A stretch of 64,000 bases of DNA from an uncultured Pelagibacteraceae bacterium (GCA_902573465.1 CACGJX010000001.1:142271-206270), one strand, 5' to 3'; shown: positions 17,178-27,132, counted from the stretch's first letter. Program-made: numbers and translations. Notes: generated from the sequence alone by a model not told the origin.

Positions 17178-18478
17178 TAATTTAATTTAATTATAGCATT
17201 ATCCTTTATTAAATATAAATTTTTGTCCACAATAAATGGTCGTGAAATTTTATCATTATCAACTTTTAATGTTGAAATTGTTTTTCCTGATTTAATATCA
17301 ATAACTAACAATCTTCCAATATTTGTTGATAGATAAATATTTTTAAAACCTACAACAAATCCGGTGGGCAAAATTTCATTTCTTTTTTTTGGATTAAATC
17401 TATCAAATATATCTGTTACTTTAATTATATTACCTGTAATTTTATCAATGATTATCAAATATCCCTCTAAGGAGACTGATAGTAAATAATTTTCAACTAA
17501 AGTTGGTTTTAAACTAGAATTTACTTTATTTTCCCAATTAAAACTCCCAGATTTTAAATCAATAGCAAAAAATTGATTATTATTATTTGAAAAAAATAGG
17601 TTACTTTCGTCTGCTATTATGTCTGAGGTTTCAAGAGAAAATGCTGCCTCATAAATAGTGCTTTTTTGAGTGGGTAATTGCCATAACAAATCTCCATTTT
17701 TAATATTCACAGCACTAATATCTCCTAATGAGTTATTGAAATAAATCATATCATTTACTATTACCATTGATAATTTTTTTTGAGATCTTATTAAAGAAGT
17801 TTCTGTCTGAAAATTCCAAATTTCTTTTCCATTTTTCATAGAAAAACATCTTAATGTATTTGTAAAATCAATTATAAAAAATTTATCTTTATAAATTTTT
17901 ATTTGCGAATTGAATGGTGCAGAATTATTTTTAGACCATACTAATTCTCCAGTATTAAGATTTAACATATAATATTTTGCTAAATTGTCTGCAACAATTA
18001 GAAATCTATTATCATTTGCGAATTGTAAAATTGGATTTAATTTTTTTTCAGATTTAGAATAATAATTTTTTTTCCATATTAGTTTTGAACTTTCATTAAA
18101 TTTAAGAATCGTTCCTTTATTGTCAAAAAAAATGATATTTTTTTTAATAAATGACAATTCTGGTTCAAATTGATAAAAATTTTTTATTTTTGAAAACTTA
18201 TATTTAGAGGACCTTTTTAATGATCCATCAAAATTTACTCTACCATCATTGTTGTTGAGATTATTTGATAAAATTGTTTTTGTTAAATTTGAACCAAGAT
18301 TTAAGCTTATATTGGTATTTAATTCCTTACTAAGAGCTTTTTCATCAGTAAAAATTTTTTGAAACTTTTTTTCCTCTAACTCTTCGAGAGTATCTGAGGT
18401 CCAAAAACTAGAATTTTTGTTTAAAGAACATCCTGATAATAATATAGCAATCAATAAAAAATTTAGAATTTTATTCAC
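17177..18478 (-). CDS. bamB: Outer-membrane assembly lipoprotein BamB-like (PQQ/beta-propeller)
   Basis: A 433-residue lipoprotein. An N-terminal signal ends in the lipobox LLSGC, and repeated beta-propeller blades follow (NTGELVWSKN, KNGKEIWNFQ, KNGDLLWQLP, KSGSFNWENK) with the PQQ-like GxxxW pattern. BamB is an accessory protein of the BAM complex that inserts outer-membrane beta-barrels. It overlaps the upstream yfgM-like gene by eight bases, which supports the identification. The der GTPase gene that often follows is absent here; a cupin gene follows instead. Confidence 0.8.
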   Translation of the reverse strand: MNKILNFLLIAILLSGCSLNKNSSFWTSDTLEELEEKKFQKIFTDEKALSKELNTNISLNLGSNLTKTILSNNLNNNDGRVNFDGSLKRSSKYKFSKIKNFYQFEPELSFIKKNIIFFDNKGTILKFNESSKLIWKKNYYSKSEKKLNPILQFANDNRFLIVADNLAKYYMLNLNTGELVWSKNNSAPFNSQIKIYKDKFFIIDFTNTLRCFSMKNGKEIWNFQTETSLIRSQKKLSMVIVNDMIYFNNSLGDISAVNIKNGDLLWQLPTQKSTIYEAAFSLETSDIIADESNLFFSNNNNQFFAIDLKSGSFNWENKVNSSLKPTLVENYLLSVSLEGYLIIIDKITGNIIKVTDIFDRFNPKKRNEILPTGFVVGFKNIYLSTNIGRLLVIDIKSGKTISTLKVDNDKISRPFIVDKNLYLIKDNAIIKLN

Positions 18479-19115
18479 TTAAATCTCTATTAAGTCTTTT
18501 TTGCGACTCTAGTTTAATCTCTTGATTTGCATTTTCTAAATTTACAATTTGATTAAAAAATTCTTTTGATTTTTGTAACTCATTTTTTGAGTAAAAGTAT
18601 TCTGCCATCAGGTATAATGCATGAGATTTCCATACACTTTCTGACTTTATTAAAGGATTTAAAATATCTAAAAGGTCACTTTCATTGCTATCATCAGCAT
18701 TATAAAGCGCTTTTTTATAAATATTCAAATTCTTTATCTCCTTATCCAAGGAGGTTTTGTCAATAATAACATCAAATAATTCGTTGATGGTTTTTCTTTC
18801 ATCAATTAATTTATTGTCTATTATGAAATATAAAGATAATGGTGAATAGGTTGAATTTTTTTCATTAATTATTTTTATTAAATCCTTAGCTGTTTTTTCC
18901 TTATTACTTTCAGAATAATTTATAGTTATTGTATTAAAAGAGTCTGAAATCTTGATTTTTTTTCTATCCTGATATTCACCAAAAGCAAAATAACTAATTA
19001 AAAATATAACGATAAAACTTAAGCCTGAAATTATTTTTTTTTTATTGTGGATAAAAAAATTTTTTATTTTTTCATTTCTCGTGTTTGTATTTATTATTGA
19101 TATATCTTCGTCCAT
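18471..19115 (-). CDS. YfgM-like TPR membrane protein
   Basis: A 214-residue protein with a short cytoplasmic N-terminus, one transmembrane helix (about residues 34-47, ISGLSFIVIFLISYFAF) and a periplasmic part with TPR-like helices near the end (ALYLMAEYFYSKNELQKSKEFFNQI). This is the layout of YfgM, an ancillary factor of the Sec translocon and periplasmic chaperone network that is commonly encoded beside bamB. The sequence is divergent, so the call rests on topology and context. Confidence 0.68.
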   Translation of the reverse strand: MDEDISIINTNTRNEKIKNFFIHNKKKIISGLSFIVIFLISYFAFGEYQDRKKIKISDSFNTITINYSESNKEKTAKDLIKIINEKNSTYSPLSLYFIIDNKLIDERKTINELFDVIIDKTSLDKEIKNLNIYKKALYNADDSNESDLLDILNPLIKSESVWKSHALYLMAEYFYSKNELQKSKEFFNQIVNLENANQEIKLESQKRLNRDLSE

Positions 19116-19117
19116 AT

Positions 19118-21787
19118 CTAAATCATATTTCTTAAAACATATTGAAGTATTCCACCATTTTTATAGTATTCCAATTCATTTTTAGTATCAATTCTGCATA
19201 GGGTATCTATTATTTTTACGTCTCCCGATGCATATTTAATCTCAACTTTTACTTTATCAGATGGATTAATTCCCTTTTCAATATCTACCACACTAATTAA
19301 TTCAGAACCTAATAAATTCAGATTTTTTCTGTTCATATTTTCTGTAAATTGCAATGGCAATATTCCCATCCCGATTAAATTAGATCTATGTATTCTTTCA
19401 AAACTCTCTGTAATTACTACCTTAACTCCTAGTAATTTTGTCCCTTTTGCAGCCCAATCACGAGAGGAGCCTGTGCCATATTCTTTACCACCGATTACAA
19501 CTAAATCGGTCCCTCTTTTTTTATACTCTACTACTGCATCATAAACTGACATAACTTTTTCCTCAGGGTATAATTTTGTAAAGCCACCTTCAGTTCCAGG
19601 AGCCATTTCATTTTTGATTCTTATGTTTGCAAATGTACCCCTCATCATTACCTCATGATTTCCACGTCTTGAGCCATATGAGTTATAGTCCTTTGGAAGA
19701 ATTTGATAATTCATAAAATATTCACCTGTTGGGCTATCTTTTTGAATGTTACCAGCGGGAGAAATATGATCTGTAGTAACCATGTCTCCTAATATCAATA
19801 ATGGTCTAGCATTTTTAATCTCTTTAAAACCTTCTGGGTCGTCACTAAGATTTTCAAAAAAAGGAGGTTTTTTTACGTAAGTAGAATTTTCATCCCAATT
19901 ATAAATACTACTCTTCTCTGTTTTGATTTCTTGCCATTGTTTTGGTCCCTCGGAAACATTTGAATATCTTTTAACAAACATATCTGCATTAAGAGAAATC
20001 TTCAGTGTATCCTCTATTTCTTTGTTTGAAGGCCAGATATCTTTTAAAAAAATATCTTTACCATTTTTGCCTTTTCCAAATGAGTCTTTGATTAAATCGA
20101 ATTCCATATGACCAGCAAGGGCATAAGCTACAACAAGAGGTGGAGAGGCTAGATAATTTGCTTTAATATGAGGTGAAATTCTACCTTCAAAGTTTCTATT
20201 ACCTGATAAAACAGAGACCGCATACAAATTTTCTTTTTGAATAGCATCAACTATATTTTCTGCTAAAGGTCCTGAATTTCCGATACAAGTTGTACATCCA
20301 TAGCCAACCAAGTTGAATCCTAATTGATCTAAATATGTATTTAGACCTGCCTTTTCTAAATAATCAGTTACTACTTGAGACCCAGGAGCTAAAGATGTTT
20401 TAACCCATGGTTTAACATTCAATCCTAATTCAACAGCTTTTTTTGCAAGTAGTCCAGCTCCAATTAGAACGTTTGGATTAGAAGTGTTCGTACATGATGT
20501 AATTGCTGCAATTAGTATTGAACCATCTTTAATTTCATAATCCGTATCTTTTACCTTAGAAATTTTATAATCATTTTTATCTGTAGCTTCTTTAAAAACT
20601 TTTTTAAAATTGCTTGATGCATCAGTTAAAAGAACTTTATCTTGTGGTCTTTTAGGGCCAGAAATTGTTGGAACTACAGTGGACATATCTAAAGAGATTT
20701 TATCAGTGAATTCAATTTCATCGCTTGCCCACAAACCTTGTTCCTTTGCATATTTTTCAACAATCGCGACTGTTTCTTTATCTCTTCCAGAAAATTCTAA
20801 ATATTTTAGAGTTTCTTCATCTATTGGAAAGAATCCGCATGTAGCTCCATACTCAGGGGCCATATTAGCAATTGTTGCTCTATCTGCTAAAGTTAAATTT
20901 TTTAATCCCTCACCATAGAATTCAACAAATTTCCCAACTACTCCTTTGTCTCTAAGCATTTTAACAACCGTTAAAACTAAGTCAGTAGCGGTTGTGCCTT
21001 CTGGCATTTTTTTTGTTATTTCAAATCCAATGACTTCAGGGATTAACATTGAAATAGGTTGTCCCAACATACCTGCCTCAGCTTCAATTCCACCAACACC
21101 CCATCCTAAAACCGATAAACCATTGACCATGGTTGTATGACTGTCTGTTCCAACAAGAGTATCAGGGAATAAATATTTTTCTCCTTTGTATTCCTCTGAC
21201 CAAACTACTTTTGATAAATACTCTAAATTAACCTGGTGACAGATACCAGTTCCTGGAGGAACAATTCTAAAATTGTTAAAAGCGCTTTGACCCCATTTTA
21301 AAAAGGAATATCTTTCGCCATTTCTTTTAAATTCTATATCTACATTCTTTTCAAATGAATCTTTTTTAGCTGATTGATCAACTTGAACAGAGTGATCAAT
21401 AACTAAATCGACAGCAGATAGTGGATTAATTGTATTTGGATCTTTATTTTTTTCTTTTACAGCTTCTCTCATAGCAGCTAAATCAGCTACTGCTGGTATC
21501 CCTGTATAATCTTGGAGTAAAACCCTGGCCGGTCTATAAGCTATTTCAGTTTTTGATTTTTTAGTATCAAGCCAGTTTTTTACAGCTTCTATTTGTTTTT
21601 TATTAACTGATAAATCGTCCTCATACCTAAGTAAATTTTCCAATAAAACTTTCAATGACTTTGGTAATTTTGAAATACCCTTTAAACCATTCAATTCAGC
21701 TTTTTTTAATGAATAATATTTATAATTTTTACCGTTAACCTCTAGGTCAGATAATGATTTGTAAGAATTTTTATTTCCTGGTTTCAT
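19118..21787 (-). CDS. acnA: Aconitate hydratase A
   Basis: The TCA-cycle enzyme that isomerises citrate to isocitrate. At 889 residues it matches the AcnA/IRP1 type. Iron-sulfur ligands are in AAITSCTNTSNPNVL and GYGCTTCIGNSGPL, and the swivel domain carries YGTGSSRDWAAKGT. VGTDSHTTMVNGLSVLGWGVGG lies in domain 1. The start MKPGNKNSYKSL is at the usual distance from the conserved core. It lies three bases from the yfgM-like gene downstream and four bases from the LysE-type gene upstream, in one long - strand run. Confidence 0.96.
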   Translation of the reverse strand: MKPGNKNSYKSLSDLEVNGKNYKYYSLKKAELNGLKGISKLPKSLKVLLENLLRYEDDLSVNKKQIEAVKNWLDTKKSKTEIAYRPARVLLQDYTGIPAVADLAAMREAVKEKNKDPNTINPLSAVDLVIDHSVQVDQSAKKDSFEKNVDIEFKRNGERYSFLKWGQSAFNNFRIVPPGTGICHQVNLEYLSKVVWSEEYKGEKYLFPDTLVGTDSHTTMVNGLSVLGWGVGGIEAEAGMLGQPISMLIPEVIGFEITKKMPEGTTATDLVLTVVKMLRDKGVVGKFVEFYGEGLKNLTLADRATIANMAPEYGATCGFFPIDEETLKYLEFSGRDKETVAIVEKYAKEQGLWASDEIEFTDKISLDMSTVVPTISGPKRPQDKVLLTDASSNFKKVFKEATDKNDYKISKVKDTDYEIKDGSILIAAITSCTNTSNPNVLIGAGLLAKKAVELGLNVKPWVKTSLAPGSQVVTDYLEKAGLNTYLDQLGFNLVGYGCTTCIGNSGPLAENIVDAIQKENLYAVSVLSGNRNFEGRISPHIKANYLASPPLVVAYALAGHMEFDLIKDSFGKGKNGKDIFLKDIWPSNKEIEDTLKISLNADMFVKRYSNVSEGPKQWQEIKTEKSSIYNWDENSTYVKKPPFFENLSDDPEGFKEIKNARPLLILGDMVTTDHISPAGNIQKDSPTGEYFMNYQILPKDYNSYGSRRGNHEVMMRGTFANIRIKNEMAPGTEGGFTKLYPEEKVMSVYDAVVEYKKRGTDLVVIGGKEYGTGSSRDWAAKGTKLLGVKVVITESFERIHRSNLIGMGILPLQFTENMNRKNLNLLGSELISVVDIEKGINPSDKVKVEIKYASGDVKIIDTLCRIDTKNELEYYKNGGILQYVLRNMI

Positions 21788-21790
21788 ATC

Positions 21791-22381
21791 TTATATATAA
21801 AATGTAATTATGCTCAAAAGAAGAAGCACTGACATAACATAATTAAAGTATTTAATAAATTTCTCATTTGTCGCAAATTTTCTAAGATATTTACCAACAA
21901 ATGTCCAAAAGGTAATGCTTGATAAAGATACTATAAAGGCAAATAAAACAACTTGAGTCGCATAATTAAGATAATTTTCTCCATATTCAACATAAGTGGA
22001 AACTATGATAATTCCAATCAAAACACCTTTTGGATTCAAAAATTGAAAAATAAAAGTATCTAAAAAAGAAATTGGATTTTCGTTTTTGTCCTCATTAGAT
22101 GGTTTTGAGAAACTAATCTTATAAGCTAGGTAAACTAAAAATAAACTTCCCATATATTTCAAAATAGTTTGAATAATCGGAAATAGTTTAAAAACATTAA
22201 CTAAACCAATTGTCAAAGCAAATACCACTGAAGTAAATCCAAATGTAACTCCAAAAATATGAGGGATTGTTTTTCTTATACCAAAATTAAAACCAGAGTA
22301 AGATGCGACCACGTTATTTGGTCCTGGTGTATAAGCAGCTACAATCCAGAATAGTGCCATAGATAAAAATTCAGGATGCAT
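21791..22381 (-). CDS. LysE/RhtB family amino-acid exporter
   Basis: A 196-residue inner-membrane protein with about six hydrophobic spans. It has the family signature AAYTPGPNNVVASYSGFNFG near the N-terminus and FLNPKGVLIGI in the middle. Members export basic or neutral amino acids and homoserine lactones. The substrate cannot be read from the sequence. It is three bases upstream of acnA and two bases downstream of the csaA-like gene. Confidence 0.82.
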   Translation of the reverse strand: MHPEFLSMALFWIVAAYTPGPNNVVASYSGFNFGIRKTIPHIFGVTFGFTSVVFALTIGLVNVFKLFPIIQTILKYMGSLFLVYLAYKISFSKPSNEDKNENPISFLDTFIFQFLNPKGVLIGIIIVSTYVEYGENYLNYATQVVLFAFIVSLSSITFWTFVGKYLRKFATNEKFIKYFNYVMSVLLLLSIITFYI

Positions 22382-22383
22382 AC

Positions 22384-22725
22384 TTATGCTATAGGTAAAC
22401 CATTCTCTGCTTTTTGTGAGGGATGTACTAATGTTACCTTTCCTTCAGAGTCTATCGAGCCTAAAAGTAGAAATTGAGATTTCACACCTGCAATATTTTT
22501 TTCTGGAAAATTACAAACACCAATCACTTGTTTTCCAACTAAATTTTCCTCATTATAAAAATGAGTAATTTGGGCAGAAGATGTTTTAACACCTATTTCT
22601 TTTCCAAAATCAACTTCAACAACTAAAGATGGTTTTCTAGCTTTTTCATTTTTTTTGACTGAAAGTACTGTCCCAAGTCTAATGTCTATTTTCTCAAATA
22701 TGTCGTAAGTAATTTGTTCTTTCAT
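22384..22725 (-). CDS. csaA: CsaA-like tRNA-binding domain protein
   Basis: A 113-residue stand-alone tRNA-binding (OB-fold) domain. FEKIDIRLGTVLSVKKNEKARKP is the start of the fold, and KTSSAQITHFY and GKQVIGVCNFPEKNIAGVKSQFLLLG complete it. CsaA proteins are proposed export chaperones with tRNA-binding ability. The length matches the family. It is divergently arranged with argE, with only 29 bases between start codons. Confidence 0.85.
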   Translation of the reverse strand: MKEQITYDIFEKIDIRLGTVLSVKKNEKARKPSLVVEVDFGKEIGVKTSSAQITHFYNEENLVGKQVIGVCNFPEKNIAGVKSQFLLLGSIDSEGKVTLVHPSQKAENGLPIA

Positions 22726-22754
22726 AAATGAGATATTTATATTAATTATTACTA

Positions 22755-23945
22755 ATGAGTACAGAAGTAAATTTAGATAAATTATACGAGAATTCTATTA
22801 AAATTTTATCTGATTTAATTGGATTTAAAACTATTTCAGGAGAAGATAACAATGATTTAATTAATTATTGTGAAAAATATCTCAATGACTTGGGTGCAAC
22901 CTCATTCAAAACATATGATGATGAAAAAAAAAGAGTAAATCTTTTTGCAACAATAAAAGCAAAAAAATCAAATGGAGTTAAACCAATAATTTTATCTGGT
23001 CATACTGATACAGTCCCTGTTTCAAAGAGCTGGAGTACAGATCCTTTCAAAGCAACAATTAAGGGAGATAAACTTTATGGAAGAGGTTCCTGTGACATGA
23101 AAGGCTTTATTGCATGTACTTTAGCGTTTGCTCCAGTTTTTTCTAAAGTTGATTTAAATAGAGATATTCATTTTTCTTTTACATTTGATGAGGAAACAGC
23201 ATGCTTGGGTGCTCCAATATTAATTAAAGAACTTAAAAAAAGAAAAATTCAAGATGGAATTTGTATTGTAGGTGAACCTACAAAAATGAAAATCATAGAT
23301 GCACATAAAGGTTGTTATGAATATACTACTTATTTTGAGGGATTAGCTGGACATAGCTCGATGCCCCACAAAGGTGTTAGTGCAGTTGAATTCGCATCAA
23401 AATATGCAAATAAGTTAATCGAGCTTAGGGAAGAATTAAAAAAAAGAGCTCCAAAGGACTCTATCTTTGATCCTCCTTTTTCAACATTACAAGTAGGAGG
23501 AATATTTGGAGGTATAGCTCACAATGTAATAGCTGACAAATGTCGGGTAGAATGGGAAACAAGACCGGTCATTAAAGAAGATGGTGTCTTTCTAAATCAA
23601 AAAATAGATAAATATGCAAATGAAGTTTTATTACCAGAGATGAAAAAAGTTTTTCCCAATTCAAAAATAACTAAGGAAATAATAGGTGAAGTCACAGGTT
23701 TCGATCGTATAGATAATTCAGAAGCATGTGAATTAGTCTCAAGTTTAACCGGTGATAATTCTAGAGAAGTTGTTTCCTTTGGAACTGAAGCTGGATTGTT
23801 TCAAGAAATTGGTATCAGCACAGTTGTTTGTGGCCCAGGTTCTATTGAACAAGCTCACAAAGTTGATGAGTTCATTGAACTTAATGAACTTAAAAAATGT
23901 TTAAAATTTCTTGAAGGAATTAAGAAAAAATCTACTCTTAATTAA
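22755..23945 (+). CDS. argE: Acetylornithine deacetylase (M20 family)
   Basis: A 396-residue zinc amidohydrolase of the M20/ArgE family. Metal ligands are in SGHTDTVPV, GRGSCDMKGF, DEETACLGA and the C-terminal GPGSIEQAHKVDEFI; GLAGHSSMPHKGVSA marks the dimerisation domain. The likely reaction is N-acetylornithine to ornithine in arginine synthesis. Related deacylases act on other N-acyl amino acids, and an aldehyde dehydrogenase and a ureohydrolase lie next door, so a catabolic role is possible. Its stop shares a TTAA with the stop of the opposite gene. Confidence 0.8.
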   Translation: MSTEVNLDKLYENSIKILSDLIGFKTISGEDNNDLINYCEKYLNDLGATSFKTYDDEKKRVNLFATIKAKKSNGVKPIILSGHTDTVPVSKSWSTDPFKATIKGDKLYGRGSCDMKGFIACTLAFAPVFSKVDLNRDIHFSFTFDEETACLGAPILIKELKKRKIQDGICIVGEPTKMKIIDAHKGCYEYTTYFEGLAGHSSMPHKGVSAVEFASKYANKLIELREELKKRAPKDSIFDPPFSTLQVGGIFGGIAHNVIADKCRVEWETRPVIKEDGVFLNQKIDKYANEVLLPEMKKVFPNSKITKEIIGEVTGFDRIDNSEACELVSSLTGDNSREVVSFGTEAGLFQEIGISTVVCGPGSIEQAHKVDEFIELNELKKCLKFLEGIKKKSTLN

Positions 23946-25375
23946 ATCCACCCACCTACAGATTTAACCTCTAGAAACTCTTCTAGACCATGTTCACCAG
24001 CCTCTCTACCAATCCCCGAATGTTTAAATCCGCCAAAAGGCGCATCAACAGCTATACCAGCACCATTAACATCTACCATTCCTGATCTAAGTTTTCGAGC
24101 AACTCTCTTAACTTTTTCTTTATCTTTGGTTTGAATATAATTTGTTAACCCATAGGGAGTATCGTTTGCAATTTCAATAGCTTCTTCCTCTGTTTCAAAA
24201 GGCATCACAGATAAAACTGGGCCAAATATTTCTGTTCTTGCTATTTCCATTTTGTTATTAACGTCAGCAAATACAGTAGGCTTTACAAAATAACCTTTTT
24301 CTAATCCATCTGGTTTACCTGGGCCTCCAGCTACTAATTTAGCCCCCTCATCAATACCCTTCTTAATCAAAGTTTGTATCTTGTTGTATTGAGTTTCAGA
24401 AATAACTGGGCCTATATGCTCTCCCTCTTTTTTTGGATCACCCACCTCAAAATTTTCTGTGTACTTCTTTAATCTTTCCACAGCATCATTATACATCGAT
24501 TTTTCAACTAGCATTCTTGTTGGTGCATTACATGATTGGCCTGAATTTCTAAAACATCTCAAAGCACCTCTTTCTATTGCATCTGGATCAGCATCTTTAA
24601 ATATTATATTTGCACCTTTGCCGCCAAGTTCTAAACTAACTCTTTTAAAATCTTTAGCAGCATTTTGAGAAATTAATGCTCCTGCTCTAGTTGATCCAGT
24701 AAATGAAATCATATTAACGTCAGGATGACTTGTTAATGCATCGCCAGTTGTTGCTCCATCACCATTAACTAAATTAAACACACCTGCTGGAATTTTAGTC
24801 TCATCAATAAGCTCAGCTAATATCATTGATGATAATGGAGCTAGTTCAGATGGTTTTAAAACCATAGTGCAGCCAGATGCAATTGCAGGCATCACCTTTA
24901 AACAAACCTGGTTCATTGGCCAATTCCATGGTGTGATTAATGCACATACGCCTTTAGGTTCATAAATAAGTCTTTGGTTAGGCGCATGTTCACCTAATGG
25001 TTTTTCAAATTCAAAATTTTTCAAATATCTTATAAATGATTTTAAATGTGCAGCACCTGTACCCGCTTGGAGTTTTGTTGCAAAATCTTTTGGTGCTCCC
25101 ATCTCTATCGTAATCGCACTTGCAATGTCAGCCCATCTTTTCTTATAGTTTTCGTAAAGTTTTTCTAATAATTTTATTCTCTCTTCTTTTGATGAAAACG
25201 CCCAAGAACTGTAAGCTTTTTTGGCAGCATTTACAGCATCATTTACATCGTCTTTGTTGCCCAGTGTTATAACAGCACAATTTTCTTCAGTTGCAGGATC
25301 AATTACTTTGATTTCCTCTTTACTTTTTGGTGTTACCCATTTGCCGTTGATATAAAAATTTTTTTTATTTTCCAT
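23942..25375 (-). CDS. NAD(P)-dependent aldehyde dehydrogenase
   Basis: A 477-residue member of the aldehyde dehydrogenase superfamily. The catalytic cysteine is in NSGQSCNAPTRM, the general-base glutamate in SLELGGKGAN, and the cofactor region is ITPWNWPMNQ and SFTGSTRAG. The ending GIGREAGEHGLEEFLEVKSVG is typical. The substrate is not clear; the ureohydrolase gene upstream hints at 4-aminobutyraldehyde or 4-guanidinobutyraldehyde. Twenty bases separate it from that gene, with an apparent TTGGAG-type ribosome site just before the ATG. Confidence 0.85.
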   Translation of the reverse strand: MENKKNFYINGKWVTPKSKEEIKVIDPATEENCAVITLGNKDDVNDAVNAAKKAYSSWAFSSKEERIKLLEKLYENYKKRWADIASAITIEMGAPKDFATKLQAGTGAAHLKSFIRYLKNFEFEKPLGEHAPNQRLIYEPKGVCALITPWNWPMNQVCLKVMPAIASGCTMVLKPSELAPLSSMILAELIDETKIPAGVFNLVNGDGATTGDALTSHPDVNMISFTGSTRAGALISQNAAKDFKRVSLELGGKGANIIFKDADPDAIERGALRCFRNSGQSCNAPTRMLVEKSMYNDAVERLKKYTENFEVGDPKKEGEHIGPVISETQYNKIQTLIKKGIDEGAKLVAGGPGKPDGLEKGYFVKPTVFADVNNKMEIARTEIFGPVLSVMPFETEEEAIEIANDTPYGLTNYIQTKDKEKVKRVARKLRSGMVDVNGAGIAVDAPFGGFKHSGIGREAGEHGLEEFLEVKSVGGWI

Positions 25376-25395
25376 TGGAGATTCCTAACCTTTCT

Positions 25396-26355
25396 TTATT
25401 TTTTTGCAAATAGATTTGTTAACTCATAAACTATAGTAGCAGCTGCAAGTGATGTTACCTCAGCATGATCATAAGCAGGTGATACTTCAACAACATCTGC
25501 AGAGATTAAATTCATACCAGACAATCCTCTAATAACATTAACCATTTCTCTAGTTGTCATGCCGGCTATTTCTGGTGTACCAGTGCCAGGTGCAAAAGCA
25601 GGATCTAAAACATCAATATCAATAGATAAATATAATGGATTATCTCCTACTCTTTTTTTTATTCTTTCAGCAATTTTATCAGTACCTTCAGTTTGAAACT
25701 CATCACAATGAATTATCTTAAATCCAAAACTTTCATCATTTTTAAGATCTTCTCTGCTGTACAATGGACCTCTAATACCAACATGCATTGAAGCATCATC
25801 CATGAATAAATTTTCTTCACGTGCTCTTCTAAAAGGTGTTCCATGTGTATAAGGCGCACCAAAATAAGTGTCCCAAGTATCAAGATGAGCATCGAAATGA
25901 ACTAATGCAACTGGACCATTATTAATTTTATTTACTGCTTTTAATAAAGGAAACGCAATTGTATGGTCTCCACCTAAACTAATTATACCACCAGTTTTTT
26001 TAAGAAGATCCAATGCTCCTTCCTCTATTTGCTTGATTGCTTCATCTATATTAAATGGATTACAAGTAATATCACCAGCATCAGCAACTTGTTGAACTTT
26101 AAAAGGCTCAACATCATAATTTGGATGATAATTTGTTCTTAAATGTCTTGAAGCTTGTCTAATACTTTGAGGACCAAATCTTGCCCCAGGCCTGTAACTT
26201 GTGCCTGCATCGAATGGTATCCCTACAATTACAACATCACAGTGCTCAACATCTCTTAGTTCTGGTAGTCTAGCAAAAGTTGATGGGCCAGCAAATCTTG
26301 GAACCTTTGTACCACTTACTGGTTGAATGGGTTCTTTGCTTCTTTTTTTTTTCAT
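25396..26355 (-). CDS. speB: Ureohydrolase of the agmatinase family
   Basis: A 319-residue arginase/agmatinase-fold enzyme with the full binuclear manganese site: SLGGDHTI, HFDAHLDTWD and SIDIDVLDPAFAPGTGTPE. The start is taken at ATG 26355 (MKKKRSKEPIQPV), because a frame extension to 26382 adds nine residues unlike the family. Agmatinase gives putrescine and urea. The N-terminal GTKVPRFAGPSTFARLPE is also seen in guanidinobutyrase- and guanidine hydrolase-like members, so the guanidino substrate is open. The downstream aldehyde dehydrogenase would suit polyamine or guanidino-compound catabolism. Confidence 0.82.
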   Translation of the reverse strand: MKKKRSKEPIQPVSGTKVPRFAGPSTFARLPELRDVEHCDVVIVGIPFDAGTSYRPGARFGPQSIRQASRHLRTNYHPNYDVEPFKVQQVADAGDITCNPFNIDEAIKQIEEGALDLLKKTGGIISLGGDHTIAFPLLKAVNKINNGPVALVHFDAHLDTWDTYFGAPYTHGTPFRRAREENLFMDDASMHVGIRGPLYSREDLKNDESFGFKIIHCDEFQTEGTDKIAERIKKRVGDNPLYLSIDIDVLDPAFAPGTGTPEIAGMTTREMVNVIRGLSGMNLISADVVEVSPAYDHAEVTSLAAATIVYELTNLFAKK

Positions 26356-26409
26356 CACAAAAACTCTATCACATTCTAACAAATTGGAATATCTTCAATA
26401 ATACTAATT

Positions 26410-27132
26410 ATGAAATTATTAAAGCTCATTTTATTGTATTTATTTTTAATTTCCTCAAGCCAAGCAGATACAATTTACGAATTAATAAAAATTCCAAATC
26501 TGGAGATTTATAATCTTAAAACTGAAAACAAATTAAGATACTTGAATGCTAAACAAGCATTTACAATAGGTGTTGACAATAATATCAATTGTTTCAAATC
26601 ATCAAAACAAGACCTAGATAAAAAATATAAGATTATTGAAAAAAATCTTAATAGATACTCTCAGAACTTTTTAAAAAAAATAAATTTAAAATACATTGTT
26701 ATGTGTGAGAACTTATCGATCTCAGGTATCAATACTGCTGGGATACCTGATAATGTAATGAAAACTTTAATTGTAGATATTAAATTTAATGATAGATATT
26801 TTGAAAGAGTGTTACATCACGAAGTGTTCCACATAATTAATGATAGTTTCAAAGATATATTTAACCAAAAAATTTGGTCTAGTTTTAATCCTAAAGAGTT
26901 TAATTATGCAAAATGTTCAACATGCACTAAAAAAATAGGGTTAGAAACATATTCTAAAACAGCTGGTTTTATCACTGAATACTCACGATCCACCGCATCT
27001 GAGGATATGGCTGAGGTATTTTCTCATTTAATGTATGGAAATTTACCTGCAACGGTTGATCCTATTCTACAAAAAAAGATTGAATTCATCAAAAAAGGAC
27101 TCCTAAAAATAGATGAAAATTTTATTTTATGA
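26410..27132 (+). CDS. Secreted putative zinc metallopeptidase
   Basis: A 240-residue protein with a signal peptide (MKLLKLILLYLFLISSSQA). A zinc-protease motif HEVFH occurs at about residue 138 in VLHHEVFHIIND. Downstream SEDMAEVFSHLMYG (about residue 198) could provide the third ligand or a met-turn-like element. A CSTCTKK cysteine pair lies between them. I do not know the family name. It should act in the periplasm. It overlaps the following cyclophilin gene by four bases, suggesting a shared role in periplasmic protein quality control. Confidence 0.65.
   Translation: MKLLKLILLYLFLISSSQADTIYELIKIPNLEIYNLKTENKLRYLNAKQAFTIGVDNNINCFKSSKQDLDKKYKIIEKNLNRYSQNFLKKINLKYIVMCENLSISGINTAGIPDNVMKTLIVDIKFNDRYFERVLHHEVFHIINDSFKDIFNQKIWSSFNPKEFNYAKCSTCTKKIGLETYSKTAGFITEYSRSTASEDMAEVFSHLMYGNLPATVDPILQKKIEFIKKGLLKIDENFIL

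Noticed and set aside
20610..20918. 102-codon + strand frame inside acnA
   Set aside because: Antisense to a conserved coding region, with no ribosome site and no recognisable family.
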